A stretch of DNA of 56,859 nucleotides from positions 1 to 56,859 of the IMG/VR virus record IMGVR_UViG_3300010371_000042. One strand, 5' to 3'. The translations under genes and the position numbers were made by a program. The notes below the pieces were generated by a model. That model made no database searches, had not been told where the DNA came from, and was given only the letters and a program-made list of their open reading frames with translations. This DNA comes from a virus. This document shows positions 35,807 through 44,755 of the stretch, one piece after another; position 1 is the first letter of the stretch; each line of letters opens with the position of its first letter.

Positions 35807-38800
35807 ATGACCCTCAAGAAGCAGCCGCTCGAGGTCCCGATCCTGGGCGGTCTCGCTCAGAAGTTCGCGCCGCAGCGCATCCCGCGCGGCAAGGCCGCGA
35901 AGGCGCTGAACCTCGTCGCGAACAAGGCCGGTCGGCTCGAGAAGCGCCTGGGCTACTTCCCCCTCACGAAGACGGACCCCCTCGGCTCCGGCTTCACGCT
36001 GAGCGCCGGCCTCGCGCTCGGGCAGTGGAATGACGGCGCAGCGCCGGGCGACACGCTTCTCGTCCTTGGGCGCGGCACGGTGCCCTCGAGTGGGCAGGCG
36101 GCGACGGCGCTGCAGGCGTACTCCGACGACCTCGGAGGCCCGGTGCTGCGCGGCCCAGCGCCGGAGCTCTCGATCACGGGCGACAACGTCGCTGGCGCGT
36201 CCCTGGGGTCCACGTTCTCGCCGCAGTCGTCGCAGTACAACGACGTCCTCGTCACCGTCTGGATCGACCCGTCGACTGAGCCGCAGAAGGGCCTGCAGGC
36301 CGCCACGCGCATCATCGCGCAGCAGCCGGTATCCCAGGTCGGGACGCTCATGTGGTCGGCGCTCGAGGTGTCGACGGGCCGCCAGCTCGTGGGCCCCTCG
36401 GTCGTCGACTCGGCCGGCGGCATCAACACGCAGTTTGTGCGGCTCGCCAACGTCGGCGGGACATGGATCATCTGCTACTCGGTCACCGGCCCGCAGTCGT
36501 CGACGCCCGCGACCTACAACGGTCAGATACTCTTCAAGACGATGAGCTACGCCGCGCTGACGAGCGGCGCGGGTTGGGGCGGGACGGGCGCTGGGACGAA
36601 CATTCTGGCCGCCGGTGGGACCAGCAACGCCGCGTCTCCGCGGCCGTACGTGATGTCCAGCCTGCCCGTGCCGACGACGGGCAATGGCGGCTGGGTGCTC
36701 TGGGGCAACGCCTTCGACATGAAGGCGGTGCTCGGAGACCCAACGTCGTTCGTACTCGCGTACGAGACGGGGACATACACGCCCAATGGAGAGTTTCCGG
36801 GTACGTGGACCGGCACGGACATCGTCGTCGAGCGGCGCCCCATCTCGAATCCGACGACGACAACGGCTCAGTGGGTGGTCGCCGCCGCACCGGGCGGGAC
36901 GAACATCGTCTGCGGCTTCGGCGTGCGCGCCGACAACAACTTGGGGCTCGTCGCCGTCGCATGGTCGCAGGGGGCGGATCCAGGAACATCGACGCCGTAC
37001 ACGATCCAGGCATCCGCGGGCGGGTACCCGTCGATGACCGGGATCTCTACGGCGACGACCGTCTACACCGGGACCGACGCTTTCGAGACGGCGCCCTACT
37101 GGCTTGACGTTTCATATCAAGACAACGGCTTCGTGGTGAGTCACTCCCCTATGGGGTCGTGCTGGAACGCCGGATTCACTTCGGCGCAGTCCGCGGGCGC
37201 CGCCGGCTCCGGCGCGACGGCGCTCGCCGTCCCCGCGTACAAGGTCGAAGAGGTCCTCGTCACCACGATGTGGACATTCGTCGGCACCACGACGACGACC
37301 GCATCGCTCCCCAGCGGAGGGCCGTCGCTCACCACTGTGATGGACGGATCCAACGAGGCTCTCGTGAGCATCACCCTCGGGTCCGGCGCCACGTACTCGT
37401 ACAGTTCCGTCCCCAGCGTCTCCGTCCGGGCAAGCAGTACGCCCTTCACGACCGGTTCGGCCGAGGCGATCTGCCTCTGCAACGTCGGCTCGATCAACGT
37501 GACCGAAGGCGGCATGAACTACAGCGGCTCGGCGGAGCCGACCATCGTCTTCGACCGAGGAGGCAACCCGGGAACGCCGGCGTCGATCACCGTCACGCCG
37601 ACTGCCAGCGCCCTCACCGCGTCGATGTTCACGATCGGCACCGCCGGCGCCGGGTACACGTCGACGCCAGACGTCACAGTCGTGGACTCCGCGGGGCTCG
37701 CGTCGGGCGCCGTCGTCGAGGCAGTCATGGCATCCGACGGGGCGGGGAAGCTCAAGATCCAGTCGCTCAACGTGATCAACGGGGGCCAAAACTGGAATGC
37801 GAGCGGCGTCTCGGTCTCCGTGCTCGTCTCCGGCGGCGCGGCCGCGGGCGCGATCACGATCGACAGCAACGGCACGATCACGAATATCGCGGTCTCTAGC
37901 CCCGGCGCGAACTACCAGAAGCCGCCGAGCATCACATTCGTGCAGCCAGCGAACTTCGTAGGCCTCCAGCAAGGCGAAAAGAACCGCCTCAGTCTGCCCT
38001 CCTTCGGAGGCGTCTCGTCGGCCGAGACGGCCTCCTGGTTTCCCGCGAACAACGCCCGCATCATCCAAAACCAGTTCAGTGTCGGCGCATCGGGCAATCC
38101 CCTCACGCTTTATCCGAACGCCAGCGGGACGAACGCGATCATCACGCGCGGGGTGACGCTCGCCTCGTGTGGGCTCGAGGCGAACGGCATCGTCTACTAC
38201 TTCGGGTGGATCCCGAGCCTCACGCAGGGCGGCTTCCTTGTCCTCGCGCTCGATCTCGCCGCGAACCCTAACTCGACGATCACGGGCGCCTACTTCCCCA
38301 TGCGCCCAGTGGGCAACCTGCAGACGCGCACGGCGCTCGCGGACCCGGGATGGGGCTTCCAGCCGGCCGACGTCATCACGTTTCCTTCGTCCTATGCGTA
38401 CGTGTACCAAACGCCCGTGGCGCCGAATTGCTGGACCGGGGGCTCGTCATGGACGCTCGGCACCGATGCGTATGGGACGGCGACCGTCGGCTATGTGAGC
38501 TCGGGCCAGAACGGCCGCCTCTCGCCCGCATATGGCGTGATCCAGACGCAGCCCCGGCGCGGCTTCCCGATGGCGAAGTGGGGCGAGCTCACCGCGGTCG
38601 GCGGCGCTCTCCCCTCGGTCTACGACGGCCAGAACGTGCTCGAGATGGGCTTCCTCTGGACGATCGAGAGCGTGCTGGCGCAGCCCATCACGGGCAACCT
38701 GACATGGTCGGAGCTCGACGACTCCTACTCGTGGATCTTCACGTGGGAGCACTTCGACGCGCAGGGCAACTTCCACATCAGCGCGCGCTCCACGCCGGTC

Positions 38801-40483
38801 GCGGTGACGGGGCAGGACATCGTCGACCTCCTCGGCGTCGGCTCGATGGGGCAGTCGGCATCGGGGCTGCCGTCCGGCCTCCAAGTGCCGGCGCAGATCG
38901 GGGGCGGCAACACGTGGACGGGCGGCGTGCAGTTCACCATCCCGCCGCTGGGCGTGACGAACCGCCAGTGGCCCGGAAACGGCCCGCAGCCGCCGAGCGC
39001 CTTCGGGCACGACCTGCGCGCCTTCTGCGCGGGACCGACGGCGCCGGTGACGCTCGGCGTGTACCGCACGGAGAAGAACGGCTCCGTCTACTATCGAATT
39101 TACGATCGCCAGTTCAACGGCGACGATATCGGCGACAGCGGCTTCACACTCGCTCCGCCCGTATACAACGGCTTCGGTGGATCCAGCATTGTCGTGACTG
39201 ACGGCCTCGCCGACGACATCCTCAACGGGACGAACGCGGCGTCGCCCTTCCCGCGGCTCTACGGCGACGGCACGAACGGACTTCCGGGGAGCGCCGACAA
39301 CTTCTGTCCCCCGGCCAGCCTCGTGATGGTGAATCACAAGGACCGGCTCTGGATGGCGCGCGGCAACGAGCTTCTCTTCACGAAGGTGCGAGCCGCCGGC
39401 GAGGGTCCAGGCGTCAACGAGGAGCTCCAGGCCGTCGTCGCCGGCGCCGACGATCCGATCGTCAACGTCGCCTCGATGGACGACCGACTCGTCATTCTCA
39501 AGTCGGCGGGGAACTACTGCGTCTCCGGAGACGGCCCCGCCGACGACGGCTCGGGTCAGACCTTCGGCGCTCCGGACCCGATCCCCACGGACCTCGGCGT
39601 CGTCTCGGCGCAGTCGGTCATTTCGACGCCGGAGGGCGTCTACTACCAGTCCGCAATCGGGATGCGCCTGCTCGACCGTGGGCTGCAGGTCCGGTACGTG
39701 GGCGGACCGATCGAAGACGAGCTCGCGACCTACCCCACGGTCCTCGGCGCCGCGCTCTATCCGCAGAACAACCGGATGCTGCTGCTGGCTGCGGCGGCCG
39801 ACACTCCGAGCGTGACGACGCACGAACTGGTCGGAGAGATCGCACAGCGAGACTACGCGCTCGACGTGTGGACGACCGCGGTCGTCGAGAATGGCTCCGC
39901 GCAGACGGGCTTTTGCTCGGCGGCGGTGGCATATGGCAAAGGCGCAGGAGGGGGATCGCCTTCGGTCAACGTGTACCGCACGACGATGAACCTCCTCGCC
40001 GCAGACGGCACCGTGTGGCGCGAGCACGCTCCAAACGACTCGGGTCCGTATTACGACAACGACACCTATGTCTCGTGGACATGGCTCTCGCCCGTCATCC
40101 GCGTGCCGTCGAGCAGCGACGCGGAGGAGAGCCTCCAGGGCCGCTTCCGGACCTACGACATCCTCGCGATCCTCGATTCAATGGATCCGCACGGGCTCCA
40201 GATCTCCGTCGGCATCGACTATGGCTCGCTCGCGTCGAACCGGTCGTGGGTCTGGAACAACGGCACGTCGCAGGGCTCGATCGCGCCCGGGGGCGTCGTG
40301 CCGACCCCTCTGACGCAACTCCGCACCTACGATGGTAGAATGGCGGAGGCGTTCCAGTTCCAGCTCCAGGACGTCAGCGACCCCGCTTCGGTCTCCGGGC
40401 AGGGCAGTCAACTCCTCGGCCTCACGCTCTCCATCGGCGTCATGCCGGGCCCGTACAAGCTCCCCGCGTCGGCGACGCAGTGA
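35807..40483 (+). CDS. Tail nozzle-like protein (gp12/tubular B class)
   Basis: 1558 residues from ATG at 35807, nearly twice the usual length of such proteins. The N-terminus (PLEVPILGGLAQKFAPQRIP, KALNLVANKAGRLEKRLGY) and C-terminal propeller-like blocks (VNHKDRLWMARGNELLFTKV, VNVASMDDRLVILKS, GVYYQSAIGMRLLDRGLQV) match podovirus nozzle proteins. Residues about 525-712 hold five Gly/Tyr/Pro repeats of the G-x-x-Y-x-x-x-P-x-V type (for example GAGYTSTPDVTVVD), an extra beta domain. It forms the tail tip that the DNA passes through. Confidence 0.7.
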   Translation: MTLKKQPLEVPILGGLAQKFAPQRIPRGKAAKALNLVANKAGRLEKRLGYFPLTKTDPLGSGFTLSAGLALGQWNDGAAPGDTLLVLGRGTVPSSGQAATALQAYSDDLGGPVLRGPAPELSITGDNVAGASLGSTFSPQSSQYNDVLVTVWIDPSTEPQKGLQAATRIIAQQPVSQVGTLMWSALEVSTGRQLVGPSVVDSAGGINTQFVRLANVGGTWIICYSVTGPQSSTPATYNGQILFKTMSYAALTSGAGWGGTGAGTNILAAGGTSNAASPRPYVMSSLPVPTTGNGGWVLWGNAFDMKAVLGDPTSFVLAYETGTYTPNGEFPGTWTGTDIVVERRPISNPTTTTAQWVVAAAPGGTNIVCGFGVRADNNLGLVAVAWSQGADPGTSTPYTIQASAGGYPSMTGISTATTVYTGTDAFETAPYWLDVSYQDNGFVVSHSPMGSCWNAGFTSAQSAGAAGSGATALAVPAYKVEEVLVTTMWTFVGTTTTTASLPSGGPSLTTVMDGSNEALVSITLGSGATYSYSSVPSVSVRASSTPFTTGSAEAICLCNVGSINVTEGGMNYSGSAEPTIVFDRGGNPGTPASITVTPTASALTASMFTIGTAGAGYTSTPDVTVVDSAGLASGAVVEAVMASDGAGKLKIQSLNVINGGQNWNASGVSVSVLVSGGAAAGAITIDSNGTITNIAVSSPGANYQKPPSITFVQPANFVGLQQGEKNRLSLPSFGGVSSAETASWFPANNARIIQNQFSVGASGNPLTLYPNASGTNAIITRGVTLASCGLEANGIVYYFGWIPSLTQGGFLVLALDLAANPNSTITGAYFPMRPVGNLQTRTALADPGWGFQPADVITFPSSYAYVYQTPVAPNCWTGGSSWTLGTDAYGTATVGYVSSGQNGRLSPAYGVIQTQPRRGFPMAKWGELTAVGGALPSVYDGQNVLEMGFLWTIESVLAQPITGNLTWSELDDSYSWIFTWEHFDAQGNFHISARSTPVAVTGQDIVDLLGVGSMGQSASGLPSGLQVPAQIGGGNTWTGGVQFTIPPLGVTNRQWPGNGPQPPSAFGHDLRAFCAGPTAPVTLGVYRTEKNGSVYYRIYDRQFNGDDIGDSGFTLAPPVYNGFGGSSIVVTDGLADDILNGTNAASPFPRLYGDGTNGLPGSADNFCPPASLVMVNHKDRLWMARGNELLFTKVRAAGEGPGVNEELQAVVAGADDPIVNVASMDDRLVILKSAGNYCVSGDGPADDGSGQTFGAPDPIPTDLGVVSAQSVISTPEGVYYQSAIGMRLLDRGLQVRYVGGPIEDELATYPTVLGAALYPQNNRMLLLAAAADTPSVTTHELVGEIAQRDYALDVWTTAVVENGSAQTGFCSAAVAYGKGAGGGSPSVNVYRTTMNLLAADGTVWREHAPNDSGPYYDNDTYVSWTWLSPVIRVPSSSDAEESLQGRFRTYDILAILDSMDPHGLQISVGIDYGSLASNRSWVWNNGTSQGSIAPGGVVPTPLTQLRTYDGRMAEAFQFQLQDVSDPASVSGQGSQLLGLTLSIGVMPGPYKLPASATQ

Positions 40484-40493
40484 GAGGCGCACC

Positions 40494-43016
40494 ATGAGCA
40501 ATCCGGTCGGGGCACTCGGCAGCATCACGCAGGGCATCTTCGGAGGCCCGAACCAGAACCAGGCTGCGCCGACGATCGACACGTCGGGCACCAATGCGTG
40601 GCAGGGCAACCCGGGCAACGTCGCCGGGAACGAGGCTGCGCAGCAGCAGGCCATCGCGATGGCGCAGCGCACGGCGGCCGGTCAGGGGCCTTCGGCCGCG
40701 ACCTCGCTCCTCAACGAGCAGACGAAGCAGGCGCAGGCGCAGGCCGGCGCGATGGCGGCGTCCGGCCAGGGCTCCACGGGTCAGGCGCTCGCGCGGCGTG
40801 ATGCGATGATGGCTGGCGCGAACGCGACGCAGGAGCTCGGAGGCCAGGCGGCGACGGCGCGCGCGCAGGAGCAACTCGGAGGCGAGCAGCTCGCCGGGAG
40901 CCTCGCAAGCGGCGCCCGGGGCCAAGACCTCACGGCCGCGGGGCAGCAGGCGGGGCTCGCGCAGTCGCAGGGCCAACTCCAGGAACAGCAGAACCAGACG
41001 AACGCGCAGTCCGCGACGTCGAACGCGACCTCTGCGGGCAACACGCTCACCTCCATGGCGGGGATGGCTGCGGGCGCCCTCATGTTCGCGGACGGGGATG
41101 CGCGTGGCACGCCTCCGGGCGGCGCGCGCGTGGGCACGAGCAACTTCAAGGAGCCCGGCGGCGCAGCCGAGTGGACGCTCCGCGAGGAGGACAACTTCCT
41201 GCTCGCCGTGAACCGGCGCACCGGGCAGCGCTTCAAGGTCGCGATGCAGCACCTCACTCCGGCGGAAGAGCGGGAGGCGCAGGCACCGCACGGCGCCGGT
41301 CCCATCGACGCTCCGCCCGGGCAGCGCGCCGCGAAGCAGATGGCCGACGGGGACCTCGGGAGCGATCCGCGCTTCGCGCAGCTCGTGCGCGCGGCGCACC
41401 CGGGCCTCTACCGAGCCGCGTCCGCGGGCGGCTCGTACGCCGACGGCGACATGGGGACCGAGGGAGAGTGGGCCCGGGCCACGGAGCTCGCGACGAATGC
41501 CGCCGGCATGGGCAAGGGCGACGAGGGCGAGTACGGCAAGGGCTGGGATGACGTGATCCACGCGCGCGGCGGGAGCGCGCCGGGCGATCCGGACGCGCCG
41601 TCGCCCGCGCAGAGCGGCAAGGGCGGCGCGCTGGCGGGGGCACTCCTCGGCTGGTCGAACCCGGGCGCGCTCGGCAAGATCGCTGCGGCGCGCGCGTCGT
41701 CCGCGGGGAAGGGCTATCAGCGGTCCGGGCCGACAACGACGGACGCTCCTCCCCCCGAGGCGCCCCCGTCGACGTACACCGACGCGCTGGGCAACACGGC
41801 GCACTACGGCGACGCGGACCTCTCGGAGCCCGTGATGGCGGGCTTCCGGAAGATCGAGGGCGCGCGCGCCGCATATCAGGCGCCGGCGGCGATGGATGCC
41901 GTTGCGCGGATGCGCCGCGAGGCCCTCTCCGACATCGAGGCGGGCCCGAACCTCGCGCGGTCCGGCGGGGGCGACGACACGACGCGGCTCTTGAAGGACC
42001 GGGCCCCGCGGGCGCGCGTGGTGCTCGACTCGGAGCGGAACGGCCGGGAGCTCGAGGGGCTCGGCCTGGGATCGGGCCGCGTGCCGACGGAGAGCGGCGG
42101 TTACGCGCCCTCGCTCGTACGCGGCAGCCGAGGCTACGTCGACGTGTCGCGCGGGGGACAGCACGCGTCGATGCCGATGGCGGACATCCCGTCCTCGGCC
42201 GAGGCGGCGGTAAACCGGCGCGCGTTCGCGCCCGCGGCGCACGAGTACCAGGACGCCGATCTCGGTTCGCGCGACAACCCCGTCGACCTCGACGATCCCG
42301 TCGCCGTCCAGAAGGCCTCCGAGCAGCTCGCAGATCGCGCGCGTCCGGGATCCAGCGCGAACCCGGTCGATATCGACGCGTGGAAGCCGGACATCGATAT
42401 CGGCGACCGTGGCTTCGGTGGTCGCGACGCTCCGGTGGACCTCGACGATCCGATGGCCGTCTGGGACGCCGAGATGCGGCTCAGCGAGCCGGCGCGACGC
42501 CGGTACGAGGCCGCCGAGATCGCGGCGATGAACCCGTACGAGACCAAGCCGACACCTGCCCGTGCGCCGGCCCTGGCGACGCTCTTCTCGGTGCCGAAGT
42601 CGAAGCCGAACGCGGGACCGACAGACTTCCTGAGCGTGATGCGCGCGCGCGGGCGCGCGTTCGATCGCGCGGGCGGCCTGCGCTCGGCGGCGCAGGATTG
42701 GGAGCGCGACCAGGCCGCGGAAGCCGAGGCGGAGAACACGCTGAACCGGCGCGGATTCGACCTGGTGCCCGGCGAGGCCGAAGGCATCAACCTGAAGGAG
42801 GCGCGACGCCGCACGAAGTCGCGCAACGACGTCCGCGCGCTGATGCGCATGTGGGCCGACGAAGCGCGCGGACGCCCGCGCGGTCCCGAGAACGACGAGC
42901 GCGAGATGGTCGCGAGCTACCCGGACGCGGACCTCTCGCCGAAGCGCCAGAAGGCGTCGGCGCTGGGGCGCACAATGGCGCGCAAGGGCAAGAAGGGGCG
43001 GAGGGCCGCGGCGTGA
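40494..43016 (+). CDS. Ejection-type internal virion protein 1
   Basis: 840 residues from ATG at 40494. The first 180 residues are Gln/Ala-rich and helical, ending in a hydrophobic stretch (TLTSMAGMAAGALMFADGD). The rest is polar and disordered-looking, with six scattered copies of a short acidic motif ([FY]-x-[AD]-D-[GA]-D-[LM]), e.g. FADGD, YADGDMG, YGDADLS, YQDADLG, YPDADLS. Size, order and low hydrophobicity fit proteins injected with the DNA. Confidence 0.6.
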   Translation: MSNPVGALGSITQGIFGGPNQNQAAPTIDTSGTNAWQGNPGNVAGNEAAQQQAIAMAQRTAAGQGPSAATSLLNEQTKQAQAQAGAMAASGQGSTGQALARRDAMMAGANATQELGGQAATARAQEQLGGEQLAGSLASGARGQDLTAAGQQAGLAQSQGQLQEQQNQTNAQSATSNATSAGNTLTSMAGMAAGALMFADGDARGTPPGGARVGTSNFKEPGGAAEWTLREEDNFLLAVNRRTGQRFKVAMQHLTPAEEREAQAPHGAGPIDAPPGQRAAKQMADGDLGSDPRFAQLVRAAHPGLYRAASAGGSYADGDMGTEGEWARATELATNAAGMGKGDEGEYGKGWDDVIHARGGSAPGDPDAPSPAQSGKGGALAGALLGWSNPGALGKIAAARASSAGKGYQRSGPTTTDAPPPEAPPSTYTDALGNTAHYGDADLSEPVMAGFRKIEGARAAYQAPAAMDAVARMRREALSDIEAGPNLARSGGGDDTTRLLKDRAPRARVVLDSERNGRELEGLGLGSGRVPTESGGYAPSLVRGSRGYVDVSRGGQHASMPMADIPSSAEAAVNRRAFAPAAHEYQDADLGSRDNPVDLDDPVAVQKASEQLADRARPGSSANPVDIDAWKPDIDIGDRGFGGRDAPVDLDDPMAVWDAEMRLSEPARRRYEAAEIAAMNPYETKPTPARAPALATLFSVPKSKPNAGPTDFLSVMRARGRAFDRAGGLRSAAQDWERDQAAEAEAENTLNRRGFDLVPGEAEGINLKEARRRTKSRNDVRALMRMWADEARGRPRGPENDEREMVASYPDADLSPKRQKASALGRTMARKGKKGRRAAA

Positions 43017-44752
43017 GCACGTCGTACGATCCGCTGGCGGGCAAGCTCCTGCCGATGGAGAGCCCGGCGCCGGGGTCGTCGCCGGCGCTCGCGGTTGACG
43101 CGGACTCGCCGGCGCCGGCGCGCCCCGCGCCGTCCCCATTCGTCCCGCCGCCGATGCCCGATCCGGTGCTGGCCGATCTCGCAACCGTGTCCGACGCGGA
43201 CCGCGATCGGATCGCCGCGAACCACGACGCCGACGTGGCGCAGAAGTGGGCGGAGTACCAGGGGCGCGTGCTCGGCCTCGGCCCCGAGGACCGCACGGCG
43301 CTCCCGCCGGACTACATCACCGCGCGCCAGGTCGTGGCCGATTCGCGCAAGCACCACGGGCTCTTCCCGGAGGAGCTGCAGCCCGACAACCCGCCGGCGG
43401 ACCCGCGCGACGATTTCCGCGAGCCGACGCAGTTCACCTTCGGCCGGGCAGCGAACCAGGCGCTCGACGCGCCGGCGCCGCCCGACCGCGCGCAGCCCGT
43501 CGCTCCTGCGCCGCGCCCGAGCGGTGGCGGCGTCGGTCCGCCCGCGCACGACTACGGCGCGGATTGGTCGAACGCCTTCGACGACCGGATCCGCGCGATG
43601 GAGGACGAATCGCGAGCTCGCGTCGCTGGCGCCTCGGATGTCGCTGGCGCCTTCGAGAACGCCGCGGAGGAGCAGCGCGGCGAAGGCCTTGCGTCGATGG
43701 CGCAGGCGAAGGCCAACGCCGACGCACAGCGCGCGCGCATCGCGGAGGTCGACCAGCTCAATCGTGACTACGCCGCGGGGCAGATCGATCCGAACCGGTG
43801 GTGGTCGGAGCGCAACGTCCCGCAGAAGATCGCGGCGGTGCTCGGCGGGATGCTCGCGGGCATCGGCGGGGGCGTGCGCGGCGCCGTCGACTTCCACAAC
43901 CAGCTCGTCGACCGCGACATTGCACTCCAGCGGGACGATCTCGAGCGCAAGTACAAGGCGGGGATGCAGGCGGACAACCTGCTCGCGTCCTTCATGCGCA
44001 CGAGCGACTCCGAGCAGGAGGCGATGGACAAGGCGCGCGCGGCGCTCATCGGGTCGTCGATCACGGAGGTCGAGCATGCGCAGGCCGCGGCGAAGGGACC
44101 CGTCGAGAAGGCCCAGATCGACCAGCTCATCGCCGACATGCGGGCGACGCGCGCGCAGACGCTCGCGAAGATCCAGGCGCAGCGCCAGGCCGGCGCAGCG
44201 GCGTCGCAGGTGCGCGGCCTCGAGATCGACCCCAACATGCTCGTTACGAGCCGCGGGGAGCAGTTCCTCGTGCCGCACGGCGACGCGGAGGCCGTGCGGC
44301 AGAACCTCGACGCGTACGACCGGCTCGAGGACAACCTGCGCGAGGGTCTCGACCTCCTCAACCGACGCGGCGCGCTCGACTACCTGCCCACGAGTGCGAA
44401 CATGCGCGAGGCGAGCAGCGTCGACGCGAGCGTGGCGCAGAACCTCGCGCGACTCGCGAATGCCCGCGGCATCCCCCCGAGCATCGCGCAGCTCGCGAAG
44501 GAGGAGGCGCCGAGCTTCGGCTCGACGTTCGCGAAGCTCGACGTGCCGAAGGCGCAGCGCATGCTCCGGATGCTGAAGCAGTACCGGGGTGACATGCTGC
44601 AGGGGTCCGTCCCGGTCGACGTGCAGACGGGACCGGGGGTCGGCAAGGAGGCGAACAAGCTGACGTACTGGGCGACCCCGCGCGCGCTGCGCCCCGCAGC
44701 CGAGCCGGAAGATGCGCTCGACCGTCCCTCGCCTGGTGCAGTCCCTAGGTGA
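43013..44752 (+). CDS. Ejection-type internal virion protein 2
   Basis: 579 residues from GTG at 43013 (GTGA overlap). A Pro-rich N-terminus is followed by helical segments and, near residues 270-300, IAAVLGGMLAGIGGGVRGAV, a glycine-rich hydrophobic helix common in podovirus ejection proteins (gp14/gp15 type). The remainder is coiled-coil and amphipathic helix. It may form part of the periplasmic conduit. Confidence 0.6.
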   Translation: MSTSYDPLAGKLLPMESPAPGSSPALAVDADSPAPARPAPSPFVPPPMPDPVLADLATVSDADRDRIAANHDADVAQKWAEYQGRVLGLGPEDRTALPPDYITARQVVADSRKHHGLFPEELQPDNPPADPRDDFREPTQFTFGRAANQALDAPAPPDRAQPVAPAPRPSGGGVGPPAHDYGADWSNAFDDRIRAMEDESRARVAGASDVAGAFENAAEEQRGEGLASMAQAKANADAQRARIAEVDQLNRDYAAGQIDPNRWWSERNVPQKIAAVLGGMLAGIGGGVRGAVDFHNQLVDRDIALQRDDLERKYKAGMQADNLLASFMRTSDSEQEAMDKARAALIGSSITEVEHAQAAAKGPVEKAQIDQLIADMRATRAQTLAKIQAQRQAGAAASQVRGLEIDPNMLVTSRGEQFLVPHGDAEAVRQNLDAYDRLEDNLREGLDLLNRRGALDYLPTSANMREASSVDASVAQNLARLANARGIPPSIAQLAKEEAPSFGSTFAKLDVPKAQRMLRMLKQYRGDMLQGSVPVDVQTGPGVGKEANKLTYWATPRALRPAAEPEDALDRPSPGAVPR

Positions 44753-44755
44753 CGC

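Noticed and set aside
38447-40027. 526-codon minus-strand frame under the nozzle-like gene
   Set aside because: Shadow frame; the plus-strand gene has clear nozzle-type blocks at both ends.
40440-43184. 914-codon open frame on the minus strand
   Set aside because: It lies antisense to a better-supported plus-strand virion gene, is extremely Arg-rich and has no domain. Very high GC removes stop codons and opens long antisense frames.
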